From the NCBI GenBank assembly GCA_045538875.1, contig JAZQEG010000007.1:34485-98484 (forward strand): a stretch of DNA of 64,000 bases, written 5' to 3'. The first letter of the stretch is position 1. Each line of letters opens with the position of its first letter. Below are positions 43,576-52,691 of this stretch, in pieces. Source of the DNA: RGIG4708 sp045538875 (GTDB lineage: Bacteria; Bacillota; Clostridia; UMGS1810). The notes under the pieces are model-generated. The model saw only the letters and a list, made by a program, of their open reading frames with translations. It did no database searches and was not told the DNA's origin. The position numbers and the translations under genes are program-made.

Positions 43576-44673
43576 ATGCTCAAATTTGTTAAAAATAATA
43601 CAGTTACAGTAATTGCGGCAATGTGCGCACTTGTTACATGCTTTTTTGTACCTCCCGATATGGAGTACATAGGATATTTTGATTTTAAAACTCTTGCGTG
43701 CCTTTTTTGCACTCTTGCAGTTGTGTGTGCACTAAAGCGAATAAACTTTTTTTACATAATAGCACGAAAAATAATAAAATGTTTTAAAACCACAAGGATG
43801 TCAATTTTGGCGTTGGTTTACATAACCTTTTTGGGTTCGATGCTGCTTGCAAACGATATGGCACTTTTGACATTTTTGCCTCTTGGGTTTATGGTGCTAC
43901 ATACAACGGGCAAAACAAAATATATGGCAGTAACTTTTGTTTTGCAAAACATTGCCGCAAACCTTGGCGGAATGCTTACTCCTTTTGGCAACCCCCAAAA
44001 CCTGTACCTGTACTCGCATTTTTTAATACCAACAGGAGAGTTTATGAGCATTATGGCACCACCCTTTGTGCTTGCGGTTGTGCTCATTACAATATGTTGC
44101 CTTTTAATAAAAAGCGAGAATTTAGAAATTGACGATATTCAGATTATACTTGACCCTGTGCGTACAATATCATACCTTGTTTTGTTTGCCCTGTCTATTG
44201 CAATAGTGTTTCGCACAGTTCCGTACATATTTGGTACTGCGGTTGTGGTTGTGTTGCTTTATTTTTTTGACAAAAAAGTATTTAAAGATGTTGACTATGG
44301 CTTAATTTTAACATTTGCATTTTTCTTTATATTTTCGGGCAATTTAGCAAGGATAGATGCCGTTTCCAATGTGTTTTCGGCATTGCTAAAAAAAAGCACA
44401 CTTTTATTTAGTGCACTTTTGTGCCAGTTTATAAGCAATGTGCCCTCGGCAATACTGCTGTCGCAATTTACCAACAACTACCGTGAGCTTTTGTACGGGG
44501 TAAACATTGGCGGCACCGGCACCCTTATTGCATCGCTTGCAAGCCTTATAACCTTTAGAGAGTACACTCGCCACAACAAAGGCAAGGCATTGTATTATAT
44601 AACATTGTTTTCGGCATTTAATTTTGCATTTTTGGCTATACTTATTTTGGCGTGCTATTATTTTTGGTGTTAA
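43576..44673 (+). CDS. ion transporter superfamily permease (ArsB/CitMHS/NhaD type)
   Basis: Integral membrane protein of 365 residues with about ten hydrophobic segments. The motifs MLLANDMALLTFLPLGFMVL, NIAANLGGMLTPFGNPQNLYLYS and QFISNVPSAILLSQF are the paired re-entrant hairpin signatures of the ion transporter superfamily that includes citrate-metal, arsenite and Na+/H+ antiporters. Substrate cannot be read from these. Single gene with GGAG before the ATG, ended by a strong hairpin. Confidence 0.85.
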   Translation: MLKFVKNNTVTVIAAMCALVTCFFVPPDMEYIGYFDFKTLACLFCTLAVVCALKRINFFYIIARKIIKCFKTTRMSILALVYITFLGSMLLANDMALLTFLPLGFMVLHTTGKTKYMAVTFVLQNIAANLGGMLTPFGNPQNLYLYSHFLIPTGEFMSIMAPPFVLAVVLITICCLLIKSENLEIDDIQIILDPVRTISYLVLFALSIAIVFRTVPYIFGTAVVVVLLYFFDKKVFKDVDYGLILTFAFFFIFSGNLARIDAVSNVFSALLKKSTLLFSALLCQFISNVPSAILLSQFTNNYRELLYGVNIGGTGTLIASLASLITFREYTRHNKGKALYYITLFSAFNFAFLAILILACYYFWC

Positions 44674-44677
44674 ATTT

Positions 44678-44717
44678 TAAAAGAGGAAGTTGGTGTTTTT
44701 GCCAACTTCCTCTTTTA
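44678..44717. terminator. bidirectional terminator, overlaps end of pseudouridine synthase gene
   Basis: Stem TAAAAGAGGAAGTTGG / CCAACTTCCTCTTTTA with eight-base loop. Its right arm includes the stop codon of the - strand gene. Confidence 0.9.
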
Positions 44718-45662
44718 TTTTACATCATCTTTAAATGGTATGTTTTTTACTTCAAATGTCTTTCCGTCAAGATAGGAAAGCTCATTGTTATCTTTAAATT
44801 CAAATTTGAGTTTGTACGAGCACAGCGCCTGCGTTTTTAATCCCACTTTTTTGTTAAATTCGTTAGTGCCATACTTGCCGTCGCCTGCAAGAGGATGGCC
44901 TATTGATGCAAAGTGTGCTCTTATTTGATGAGTCCTGCCCGTTAAAAGCTCCACCTCCACAAGCGAAGTAAGCTTGCCCTCGCTTAACACCTTGTATTTT
45001 GTGGCAATCGATTTTGCCCCCTCAACTTTTTTGCTATGTATATACACCCTGTTTTGCTCTGTGTTTTTTACAAGGTAACCCTCAAGAGTGCCGCTTTTGT
45101 TTTTAAGCTTGCCCTGTACAAGGCACAAATAAAATTTTTTGATTTCGCGATTTTTTATTTTTTGGTTAATTATTTTAAGAGCTGTTGCATTTTTTGCAGC
45201 AATTACAATACCTTGTGTGTTGCGGTCTATGCGGTTGCATAGCGATGGCACAAAAGAATTTTCGGCTTCGGGGTTGTATTCGCCCTTTTTAAACAAATAT
45301 GCTTTCATATGATTGAGCAAAGTGTTTACCTTTTCGCTGTCATCATCGTGCACTATAAGCCCCGAGGGCTTGTCCATAAGCAAAATGTTGTTGTCCTCGT
45401 ATACAACATTAAGCTGCGGGGTAAGAGTGAGGTAGCTGTCGTTGTACGGAGCGTCCTCAAAAAACTCATCGTTTATATACAAATCAACCTTGTCGCCCTC
45501 TTTAAGACGATAGCTTATTTCGCTCTTTTTGCCATTAACCTTTATGTTTTTTTTGCGTATTGCTTTGTACATAAAGCTTTGAGGCATATTGCGGCACAGC
45601 TTTAAAACAAATTTGTCAAGCCGCTGGTTTTGGTCGTTAGTGTTAATTATTACTGTGCGCAT
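44715..45662 (-). CDS. RluA-family pseudouridine synthase
   Basis: Isomerises specific uridines in rRNA. Start 45662 (MRTVIINTNDQNQRLDKFVL) directly follows AGGAGG; an upstream start at 45755 lies inside the next gene. 315 residues: S4 RNA-binding domain (about 14-75, KAIRKKNIKVNGKKSE) and the catalytic domain with LCNRIDRNTQGIVIAAK (catalytic Asp) and LLTGRTHQIRAHFASIGHPLAGDGKYG. RluC/RluD-type; target uridines unknown. Confidence 0.93.
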   Translation of the reverse strand: MRTVIINTNDQNQRLDKFVLKLCRNMPQSFMYKAIRKKNIKVNGKKSEISYRLKEGDKVDLYINDEFFEDAPYNDSYLTLTPQLNVVYEDNNILLMDKPSGLIVHDDDSEKVNTLLNHMKAYLFKKGEYNPEAENSFVPSLCNRIDRNTQGIVIAAKNATALKIINQKIKNREIKKFYLCLVQGKLKNKSGTLEGYLVKNTEQNRVYIHSKKVEGAKSIATKYKVLSEGKLTSLVEVELLTGRTHQIRAHFASIGHPLAGDGKYGTNEFNKKVGLKTQALCSYKLKFEFKDNNELSYLDGKTFEVKNIPFKDDVK

Positions 45663-45699
45663 TTTAACCTCCTTTTTAAGTGTATCAAAATAGCAAATT

Positions 45700-46248
45700 T
45701 TATTGTTGCGAGCAGCTGTAAACAGCGTTGTTTTGCTCTGCAAATTCCAAGTCACTCTCGCTTAAATAAAGCACTGCTCTTAGTACATCGTTTTCGCCTG
45801 CACCGTAGCCTGCACATATTATGTTGCCGCTTGGAGCACACCCCTCTTCGTTGACAATACAGCGCAAAAACTCTTTTTGGATATCGCTTGTGCCCGTAAC
45901 CTTTGAGCACATTATATAGTCGGGTAAAAAGCATTTTACCCCGTAGCAAGCTGCAACTACCCCGCAAAGCTCCTCAATACAATCACAGTTTTTGCCAAAA
46001 TCCTTTACAAAAACATCTTTTATGTTGTTGGGTATTTGTATGCTTTGGAGAGCGCTTTCGCACTTGCAGTAAGCATATTGTGCCTCCATACCATGGCGCC
46101 GAACACTATCGTTAACAACCTGTGCATCAAAGCCTGCATCCTTTAGCATATTTTGTATATAACACTTTGACGCACCCATATCGAGCATAGCGCCAAGCAG
46201 CATATCTGCCGAAAATTCGCTGTTGCAATCTATATACAAAATTTTCAT
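45700..46248 (-). CDS. short LarC-like protein
   Basis: 182 residues. The start MKILYIDCNSEFSADMLLGAMLDMGAS resembles the N terminus of LarC (nickel insertion into the lactate racemase cofactor), whose pattern is DCFSGISGDMFLGALLD; here GISGD is changed to EFSAD. GAGENDVLRAVLYL recalls the LarC1 end (GxGxxDxxxRPNVLR). It is less than half the length of LarC, has many Cys, and no larB/larE is nearby. It may be a diverged or split LarC1 with lost or new function. Its ATG overlaps the stop of the TPR gene, so the two are coupled. Confidence 0.55.
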   Translation of the reverse strand: MKILYIDCNSEFSADMLLGAMLDMGASKCYIQNMLKDAGFDAQVVNDSVRRHGMEAQYAYCKCESALQSIQIPNNIKDVFVKDFGKNCDCIEELCGVVAACYGVKCFLPDYIMCSKVTGTSDIQKEFLRCIVNEEGCAPSGNIICAGYGAGENDVLRAVLYLSESDLEFAEQNNAVYSCSQQ

Positions 46249-47207
46249 ATATCTTCACTTGCAGCAACATCTGCATCTGATGGTTGCTCCGTTTGGTCGG
46301 GCGATTTGCCGTCTGTATTGTTATTGGGCTGAGGCTCGCTTTGATGTTGATCAAGCTCATTTGTCCTGTCAAGAGTAACAACATGTTTTTGCAGGCGTTC
46401 AATTGCCTCGTTTATACTGCTGTGAGTGATAACAGAAAGATATTTTTCGGGGTATTGAAGCGCTTTTTTGTAGTAATGGATAGCCTCTCTTATTTGCATT
46501 CTTTTTTCGAGCAGCATTGCATAGTTGTAATATGGCTCAATAAACTCTGGCTTAAGCGGCAAAAGTCTATTGTAAATTTCCTCTGCTTTTTCAAAATAGC
46601 TGCACAAAATGCAGTTGCAGGCATAATTGTCCATAATAACCTGATTATCACTGTTGTATTCGTAAGCCTCTTTGTTAAATTCAATTCCCTTTGAAAGCTG
46701 ATTGTTTAATATATAAAAGTATCCGAGTGTTCCGTAAAGGGTTGTTGAGCGAAGGTTTTTGTTGTAAAGGTTTTCGAGTATTTCTATGCCCTCCTCAATA
46801 TTGTCCCTCTTCCAGCATATAACGGCTCTTGACATATCGGCATCTATAATGTTTGCGTCGGTTAAGTTGTTTCGGTTAAGGTATGTTACCTTGTTTATAA
46901 CCGCTTCGGCTCTGTCAAGTTCTCCATCTCGAACCATCATATACGCATAAAGCAGAGTTTTTGATGTGGAAAGCTTTGTAGTTGCCGCCGCCCTTTGCAT
47001 AAGTTTGTACGCCTCATTGTGCATACCCTTTGCATAACGGTAAAGCCCCAGTGCAAACAAAACATTTGCACGGTTAACAATTAAAATTGTTACAATTGCT
47101 GCCGCAAAGCCAACAATCGCTCCTACAACTCCAAAAGAAGCTCCGCCAATAATTGCAAGCAATACAACCAACAGTATCATCAACACTGCGTTTGTTATAC
47201 CTTTCAT
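46245..47207 (-). CDS. membrane-anchored TPR protein
   Basis: 320 residues. Two adjacent hydrophobic segments at 5-45 (AVLMILLVVLLAIIGGASFG, AIVGFAAAIVTILIV), then TPR-like helices from about 55 to 265 (LYGTLGYFYILNNQLSKGIEF, EPYYNYAMLLEKRMQIREAI), and a Gln/Asn/Pro/Asp-rich disordered tail. TPRs point to a scaffold at the inner membrane face. No specific family recognised. ATG 47207 is chosen over the TTG before it; AAGGAATG lies upstream. Confidence 0.75.
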   Translation of the reverse strand: MKGITNAVLMILLVVLLAIIGGASFGVVGAIVGFAAAIVTILIVNRANVLFALGLYRYAKGMHNEAYKLMQRAAATTKLSTSKTLLYAYMMVRDGELDRAEAVINKVTYLNRNNLTDANIIDADMSRAVICWKRDNIEEGIEILENLYNKNLRSTTLYGTLGYFYILNNQLSKGIEFNKEAYEYNSDNQVIMDNYACNCILCSYFEKAEEIYNRLLPLKPEFIEPYYNYAMLLEKRMQIREAIHYYKKALQYPEKYLSVITHSSINEAIERLQKHVVTLDRTNELDQHQSEPQPNNNTDGKSPDQTEQPSDADVAASEDI

Positions 47208-47241
47208 CAAATCATTCCTTCCGCATATTATTTAATCACAA

Positions 47242-48777
47242 TTATTTGTACCAGTATTTTTTGTCAAGACCTCTATACTGCACCGCTTCGGCAATATGCT
47301 GTGTTTTTATGTTTTCACTTCCGTCAAGGTCAGCAATGGTTCTTGCAACCTTTAGTATACGGCTGTGTGCTCTTGCCGAAAGCCCCAGTGATTCAAACAC
47401 ACTTTTTAAAAGCTCCTTGCCATCTTTGTCTACACTGCAATATTTTTCGATTCCTGCAGCTCCGAGCTGCGCATTGCAGTATATGTCGGCATCTTTGTAC
47501 CTTTCGAGCTGTATTTTGCGCGCTCTTTCTACATTTTGGCGAATTTCCTCAGAGCTTTTGCCTTTGGATTTTGAAGAAATATCATCATATTTTACTGCAG
47601 GCACCTCTACCTGAATGTCAAATCGGTCAAGCACAGGGCCCGATATTTTGCCAAGATAGGTTTGTATTTGTGTAGGGGTACAGCTGCACTCTCGTACAGG
47701 GTCGCCGTAGTAGCCGCATTTGCACGGGTTCATACTTGCAACAAGCATTACAGAGCATGGGTATGTAGCACTTCCCGCCGCCCTTGTTACTGTAAGGCTG
47801 CCATCTTCAAGAGGCTGACGCATAGATTCAATTGCATCTTTGCGAAATTCGGGAAATTCGTCAAGAAAAAGCACTCCGCAATGAGCCAGGCTTATTTCGC
47901 CAGGCTTTACGCTTGCTCCGCCGCCTGTCATACCTACATTTGTAACAGTGTGGTGAGGATTGCGAAACGGACGCACAGTAATAAGCGAATTGTTTTGCGA
48001 AAGCTTACCCGATATGGAATAAACCTTTGTAACCTCAAGCGCCTCTTCAAAAGATAAGTCGGGCAGTACAGAAGGGATTCGCTTTGCAAGCATTGTTTTT
48101 CCTGTGCCTGGCGAGCCAATCATCAGCACATTGTGACCGCCTGCTGCAGCAACCTCAATAGCTCTTTTGGCGCCCTCCTGACCCTTAACATCTGCAAAAT
48201 CGTCAATGTAGCTACGGTTGTTTACAAACATGGCGTCTACATCAACCTCTGTTTTGGGTATTGGTTCAATGCCCTGCAAGTGCTTAACCACCTGACTAAG
48301 ATTTTGTGCGCCAAACACATTTACATCCGACACAACCGCAGCCTCATATGCATTGTCGGAGGGCACAATTACATTTTTTATGCCGTTTTGCCTTGCACAA
48401 AGCACCATTGGCAATACTCCCTTTGCGCTGCGAAGTGTCCCGTCTAAAGCAAGCTCTCCCACAAGGAGATAGCTGTTTATGTTGTCATTTACAATCTGCT
48501 TTGTTGACATAAGTATTGCAATGCAGATTGGCAAATCAAGATATACGCCTTCCTTTTTTGTGTTTGCAGGAGCCAGGTTAATAACAAATCGTTTTGGAGG
48601 GAGCTTAAGCTCACTGTTTTTTATTGCCGCCTTTACTCTTTCTTTAGATTCTTTTACTGCTGTATCGGGCAGTCCTACAATATCTATTGCAGGAAGGCCG
48701 TTTGACATATCTGTTTCTACCGTAACCAAAAATCCGTCTATGCCAAAAACTCCTGCACTTTGTATTTTTGAAGTCAT
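47242..48777 (-). CDS. YifB/ComM-family AAA ATPase (Mg-chelatase-like)
   Basis: 511 residues with the ATG at 48777 behind GAGGTG. N-terminal ChlI-like domain (LPAIDIVGLPDTAVKESKERV), Walker A MIGSPGTGKTMLAKR, Walker B GVLFLDEFPEF, then CKCGYYGDPVRECSC zinc-type Cys motif and the C-terminal ChlI domain (LSARAHSRILKVARTIADL). ComM of Haemophilus promotes branch migration of donor DNA in transformation; the Clostridia members are less studied. Second gene after the small TSCPD protein gene. Confidence 0.93.
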   Translation of the reverse strand: MTSKIQSAGVFGIDGFLVTVETDMSNGLPAIDIVGLPDTAVKESKERVKAAIKNSELKLPPKRFVINLAPANTKKEGVYLDLPICIAILMSTKQIVNDNINSYLLVGELALDGTLRSAKGVLPMVLCARQNGIKNVIVPSDNAYEAAVVSDVNVFGAQNLSQVVKHLQGIEPIPKTEVDVDAMFVNNRSYIDDFADVKGQEGAKRAIEVAAAGGHNVLMIGSPGTGKTMLAKRIPSVLPDLSFEEALEVTKVYSISGKLSQNNSLITVRPFRNPHHTVTNVGMTGGGASVKPGEISLAHCGVLFLDEFPEFRKDAIESMRQPLEDGSLTVTRAAGSATYPCSVMLVASMNPCKCGYYGDPVRECSCTPTQIQTYLGKISGPVLDRFDIQVEVPAVKYDDISSKSKGKSSEEIRQNVERARKIQLERYKDADIYCNAQLGAAGIEKYCSVDKDGKELLKSVFESLGLSARAHSRILKVARTIADLDGSENIKTQHIAEAVQYRGLDKKYWYK

Positions 48778-48794
48778 TTTTGTCACCTCAATTG

Positions 48795-49043
48795 TTAATT
48801 GTTAATAGCCTGCTTTAACGCCTGTGCCAGTTGGTCTGGGCAGGAGGTGTTTTTAAAGCCGCATTTTATTCCCTCAACAAGTTTTATTACCTCTGATGCG
48901 CTCCTTCCCTCTGCAAGCCTTGCTATACCCTGAAGGTTGCCGTTGCAGCCGCCTGTAAACTGAATGTTGCTTACCATGCCGTTGTTTATATCAAAAACAA
49001 TTTTCATTGAGCATACACCTTTGGGTCTGTACTCATAAGTCAT
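48795..49043 (-). CDS. TSCPD-domain protein (TIGR03905 type)
   Basis: 82 residues. The C-terminal CGFKNTSCPDQLAQAL and the earlier Cys in GVCSM and GGCNGN match the small four-Cys TSCPD proteins. The same domain is found at the C terminus of vitamin B12-dependent ribonucleotide reductases; free-standing forms have no proven role. Starts six bases after the GT4-CsaB gene and lies before comM. Confidence 0.85.
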   Translation of the reverse strand: MTYEYRPKGVCSMKIVFDINNGMVSNIQFTGGCNGNLQGIARLAEGRSASEVIKLVEGIKCGFKNTSCPDQLAQALKQAINN

Positions 49044-49048
49044 AAGTT

Positions 49049-51268
49049 TTAGTTCCTTTCTGCTGTGGCATCGCCGCTAATAATACTTGCTGCAATAATT
49101 GCATTTTGTTTTGATTTTGCTTTTATTTCGGGCAGTTTTTGCTCCAAAAGCTGTTTTGTAGCATCAAGATTTTGCATAAAGTTGTCAATAACCTCTTTAT
49201 ATGTGCCGTCAACTATATCTTTTGCACTAATTACAAATGGCATTTCCATATGATTTTGAAACCCTCTGATTTTTGGGTCATACTCAATACCTGCCGACGG
49301 AACTGCCAAGGCAGCACCAAAAATAAGCATATGAAGCCTTACTGCAACAACGGCTTTTGAATATTTAACCAGCGAAATTATTTGTTTTACCGACAGCTTT
49401 TTGTGTATAACAACTGCACTTTGGGTCATTTTTGAAGCAATTATTTTGCTTGGGTTAAGGTCTTTTTCAAACTGCATTGGCACAAACACGGGGGTGAGCG
49501 AATATTTTTGACTGATATAATCGGCCATCTGCGCAATGCCTGCAATTACCTTTGTGTCCGATTCGGGCCAGTTACGCACCGACATACACACATACTCGCC
49601 CTCTATGCCAAAATCCTTTGAAATGTCATCGCTTTGGCCAACAAAAGAAAACGCAGGGTCGGCAGTAACTGTAATTTGAGGTTTGGTAACTCCAAGCTCT
49701 GTTAAAATTTGTGCCGACTCTTCATCACGGAGGGTAATAACATCAACAGTGTCTAAAACAGCTGCAGTTCGTTTTTTGTTTTCTTCCTTAACAATTGGCC
49801 CTATTCCGTTTGCATACAGCATTACTTTGAGCCCGTACCTTTTTGCCAGCCTTATGCACCACAAATAATAAAGCAGCGATTTTGTGCTTGTTACATCCTG
49901 AATAAGGCTGCCGCCGCCGAGAATAAGCACTTTAGAGCGCTTAAAAGCATCTATCACCTGCTTTATGTTAAACCTGTTTGCACATTCAACATTATATGCC
50001 TTTTGAGTGCTTGATACATTGTGTGACAAAACTATTGGGCTAAAGCTTTGGTCAATTTCTTTAATGTCATTTATAATTGCACCAAGCAATGCATCGTCAC
50101 CGCTGTTGCCATAGCCGTAATACCCAAGCATAACTGTCTTTTTTTGTGCATCGCGTATTGCATCGTTGTACATCTTAATATTGTCATCTGCCATTTTTTT
50201 GACCGAATAATACTTTTCAACCACCCATTTTCCGTAATCGGTAATCTCTTTGCTTTGTTGCTCTGTCATATTAAACAGGCGTATTATATCGTCTGTCATA
50301 ACATCGCTATCAAGCTTGTCGCATCCGCGGCAGGTAAAGTTGCACTTGATTGCAGTATCGAGTTTGTCGGGAGTGAGTATGCCAATATAGCCCTCCTGAC
50401 CCACAACAACACACTTTTTTTCCATAATCATTGGCTCTAAAATTGCACGGCTTACGCCAACACACACATCTGCATTTGCGTGAATCTCATTAATATCGGT
50501 GCGCGGACCTGCCATAATAATTGCATTTCTGCCAAGTAAGGCGTTGGCCTTGTCTGCTTTTTGTTTCATATCATCATAGCAATCGCCGCCGCCTACAATA
50601 ATTACTTGTATTCCTGGGATTGCGTCGTTGAGCTTTTTGATTTTTTGTATAAGTCCGTATGCAGGAGCACATACGGCAGGGTTAAGACGGCTTACATATA
50701 CAATTTTTTTGGCATTGGCATCAAGGTTAAATTCCTTTGCAACTCTGCTGCCGTCAACATCTTTTGAAAATTTGTTGCCGTCAATTCCATTAATACTGAT
50801 GTATATGTTTTGCTCTTTTACCTCGGGGTAATATTTTAGCAAATATTTTTTAAGGTCATCGCTTACCGCAAGCGTTTTTTGCCCCCAGCGGGTAAGGTTT
50901 TTAACCATAAAAGATGTATCAAATGTCCAGTGAGCAGTGGTTACAAACACAAAGGATTTTAGCTCTTTGTGCACCATATCAAGCAAAAACCCCGGTATGC
51001 GCGCATGGGAGTGTACAATATCGGGTTTTTCGTGTTTTATTATTTTTTTGAGCAGAGCCTTTGATGCAAAAATGCTGCGGGCCGAGCGCGAGGTAAGAGT
51101 AACTGTGTAGTGCTTTATGCCGGCCTGTTCAACCTCTTTTTGATACACGCCTCCCGACGATACCATTACTACCTCATGGCCTCGCCGTACAATCTCTTTT
51201 GCAAGCTCCACAACATGCGTTTCTGCTCCGCCTATGTCAAGGCCGTTAAGTGCCATTAAAATTTTCAT
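49049..51268 (-). CDS. fused GT4 glycosyltransferase and CsaB-type polysaccharide pyruvyl transferase
   Basis: 739 residues in two enzymes. Residues 1-370 are a GT4 glycosyltransferase (MALNGLDIGGAETHVVELAK, then IVYVSRLNPAVCAPAY and GGGDCYDDM). Residues about 378-739 start KTVMLGYYGYGNSGDDALLGAII and include ILGGGSLIQDVTS, LYANGIGPI, RDEESAQIL and KYSKAVVAVRLHMLIFG, the CsaB pattern. CsaB adds ketal-pyruvate to the secondary cell-wall polymer, which SLH domains bind. A single polypeptide with both activities suggests the sugar is added and pyruvylated together. AAGGAG precedes the ATG. It fits with the SLH esterase at 9-11 kb. Confidence 0.9.
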   Translation of the reverse strand: MKILMALNGLDIGGAETHVVELAKEIVRRGHEVVMVSSGGVYQKEVEQAGIKHYTVTLTSRSARSIFASKALLKKIIKHEKPDIVHSHARIPGFLLDMVHKELKSFVFVTTAHWTFDTSFMVKNLTRWGQKTLAVSDDLKKYLLKYYPEVKEQNIYISINGIDGNKFSKDVDGSRVAKEFNLDANAKKIVYVSRLNPAVCAPAYGLIQKIKKLNDAIPGIQVIIVGGGDCYDDMKQKADKANALLGRNAIIMAGPRTDINEIHANADVCVGVSRAILEPMIMEKKCVVVGQEGYIGILTPDKLDTAIKCNFTCRGCDKLDSDVMTDDIIRLFNMTEQQSKEITDYGKWVVEKYYSVKKMADDNIKMYNDAIRDAQKKTVMLGYYGYGNSGDDALLGAIINDIKEIDQSFSPIVLSHNVSSTQKAYNVECANRFNIKQVIDAFKRSKVLILGGGSLIQDVTSTKSLLYYLWCIRLAKRYGLKVMLYANGIGPIVKEENKKRTAAVLDTVDVITLRDEESAQILTELGVTKPQITVTADPAFSFVGQSDDISKDFGIEGEYVCMSVRNWPESDTKVIAGIAQMADYISQKYSLTPVFVPMQFEKDLNPSKIIASKMTQSAVVIHKKLSVKQIISLVKYSKAVVAVRLHMLIFGAALAVPSAGIEYDPKIRGFQNHMEMPFVISAKDIVDGTYKEVIDNFMQNLDATKQLLEQKLPEIKAKSKQNAIIAASIISGDATAERN

Positions 51269-51288
51269 AAAAACTCTCCTTACTCCCT

Positions 51289-51492
51289 TTATTTTTTCTT
51301 TTCTACTTTTACCTTTTTTCCGTCGGGAGTTTGTATATATGTGTTAGAAAGTATTCCTGTAAGGGACTGTCGGAAAGAGGCAATATACTCATCGCGCAAA
51401 ATTTTTTGCTCTGCCTTTTCCTCATCGGTTAAACCCTCTGCTTTTGATTTTCGCGCAAGGGCGTTTATTCTGTCTATTTTGCTTTGCTCCAT
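51289..51492 (-). CDS. DUF896 family protein (YnzC-like)
   Basis: 67 residues: KIDRINALARKSKAEGLTDEEKAEQKILRDEYI is the helical hairpin of the DUF896 family. The C-terminal QTPDGKKVKVEKKK is Lys-rich. Members in Bacillus (YnzC) lie in the SOS-linked yneA operon but function is unknown. Here it follows mltG by ten bases. Confidence 0.92.
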   Translation of the reverse strand: MEQSKIDRINALARKSKAEGLTDEEKAEQKILRDEYIASFRQSLTGILSNTYIQTPDGKKVKVEKKK

Positions 51493-51502
51493 AATAAATC
51501 TC

Positions 51503-52495
51503 CTAATTCATAGTGTTTAAATGCTGCTCATATGTTTCGGTAAATATGTGGCTTCCGTCATTTTTTGAATTGTCTGTGTGATAATACAAATATTTGTGCT
51601 TTTGCGGATTTACTGCAGCTTTGATTGCCGAAATGCCCGGGTTGCATATAGGGCCCGGCGGAAGTCCTCTGTTTGTATAAATATTATATGGCGAATTTAC
51701 CTCAAGGTTGTTATAAGTTACTCCGTTTACATCATAAATTCCGTCTGTTACTGCATATGCAATAGATGCATCTATTTGCAGCGGCATATCAATTTTGAGT
51801 CTGTTTTGTATAACTCCTGCAATTGCAGGGCGCTCTCTTTCGAGCTTTGCCTCTTTTTCAACAAGAGATGCCTTGATTATTGTTTCAAAAATTTTTGCGT
51901 CGTATGCGCCAATGTACTGCCTGTATTTTTCATCAAAGTTTTTAAGCATTGTATCGATTATTATATGTGCATCCGACCCTGCATTAAAGCTGTATGTGTC
52001 GGGGAACAAAAACCCCTGAAGCTTGTAGTGATAGCTGCCGTTTGGAATTAAATTAACAAATTCGTAATTGTAATTGTCTGACAAGGCCGACAAAAACTCA
52101 TCTTTCCCGCAAAGTCCAATAGACTCGGCTCTCTCGGCAATATTCTGAACCGAAAAACCCTCAGGCACAACAAGCACAACCGTATTTTGATTGCCGCCCT
52201 CACCAAGATGTTTTACAATATCGGTAAGGCTCATTCCTGTGTCAAGGGTGTATGTACCCCAGTTGAGAGTGTTGTTGTATTTAGAAAGCTTTACCTTGAG
52301 CCTGAATGCAATTTTGCTGTCTATAACATCTGCCTCGTGCAAAATTTGTGCAATTTGTGTGGTGGTTGCCCCCTCTGGGATGGTAACTGTAACAGCATTT
52401 TCGGCTGTGGATCCCAAACCAAAATATTCTGTTATGGCAGGTGCACCAAAAATTATTAATGCAATTACTATTATAACTGCTAATATTTTTTTCAT
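51503..52495 (-). CDS. mltG: endolytic murein transglycosylase MltG (YceG)
   Basis: Membrane enzyme that cuts nascent glycan strands and helps set strand length. 330 residues with ATG 52495 (MKKILAVIIVIALIIFGAPA, one N-terminal helix); a GTG nine bases upstream is an alternative. LysM-like domain about 40-100, then the YceG domain with ASLVEKEAKLERERPAIAGVIQNRL (catalytic Glu in the VEKEA motif), GVTYNNLEVNSPYNIYTNRG and LPPGPICNPG. Typical size. Confidence 0.94.
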   Translation of the reverse strand: MKKILAVIIVIALIIFGAPAITEYFGLGSTAENAVTVTIPEGATTTQIAQILHEADVIDSKIAFRLKVKLSKYNNTLNWGTYTLDTGMSLTDIVKHLGEGGNQNTVVLVVPEGFSVQNIAERAESIGLCGKDEFLSALSDNYNYEFVNLIPNGSYHYKLQGFLFPDTYSFNAGSDAHIIIDTMLKNFDEKYRQYIGAYDAKIFETIIKASLVEKEAKLERERPAIAGVIQNRLKIDMPLQIDASIAYAVTDGIYDVNGVTYNNLEVNSPYNIYTNRGLPPGPICNPGISAIKAAVNPQKHKYLYYHTDNSKNDGSHIFTETYEQHLNTMN

Positions 52496-52618
52496 ATGTA
52501 TCACTCGCCTTTCAGCAATTTATCACCATAATTTTACCACAAATTTAATAAGTTATCAACAATTTATTGCTATTTTAACGCAAACATACGGATAAATTAA
52601 CAAATTTTTAAAAAAACA

Positions 52619-52646
52619 TTGTAATTTTTGAAAAATATAGTATAAT
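52619..52646 (+). promoter_or_regulatory. likely promoter for asnS
   Basis: TTGTAA (52619-52624), 16-base spacer, TATAAT (52641-52646), 46 bases before the start. No T-box (no GGGTGGTACCGCG-type anti-terminator motif) is present. Confidence 0.65.
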
Positions 52647-52691
52647 TATAATGTATGTTTATGTATATATCTACATTAAGGAAGTGAAACA

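Noticed and set aside
52505..52691. T-box or other riboswitch before asnS
   Set aside because: No T-box sequence or terminator/antiterminator pair; only a plain promoter and AT-rich sequence.
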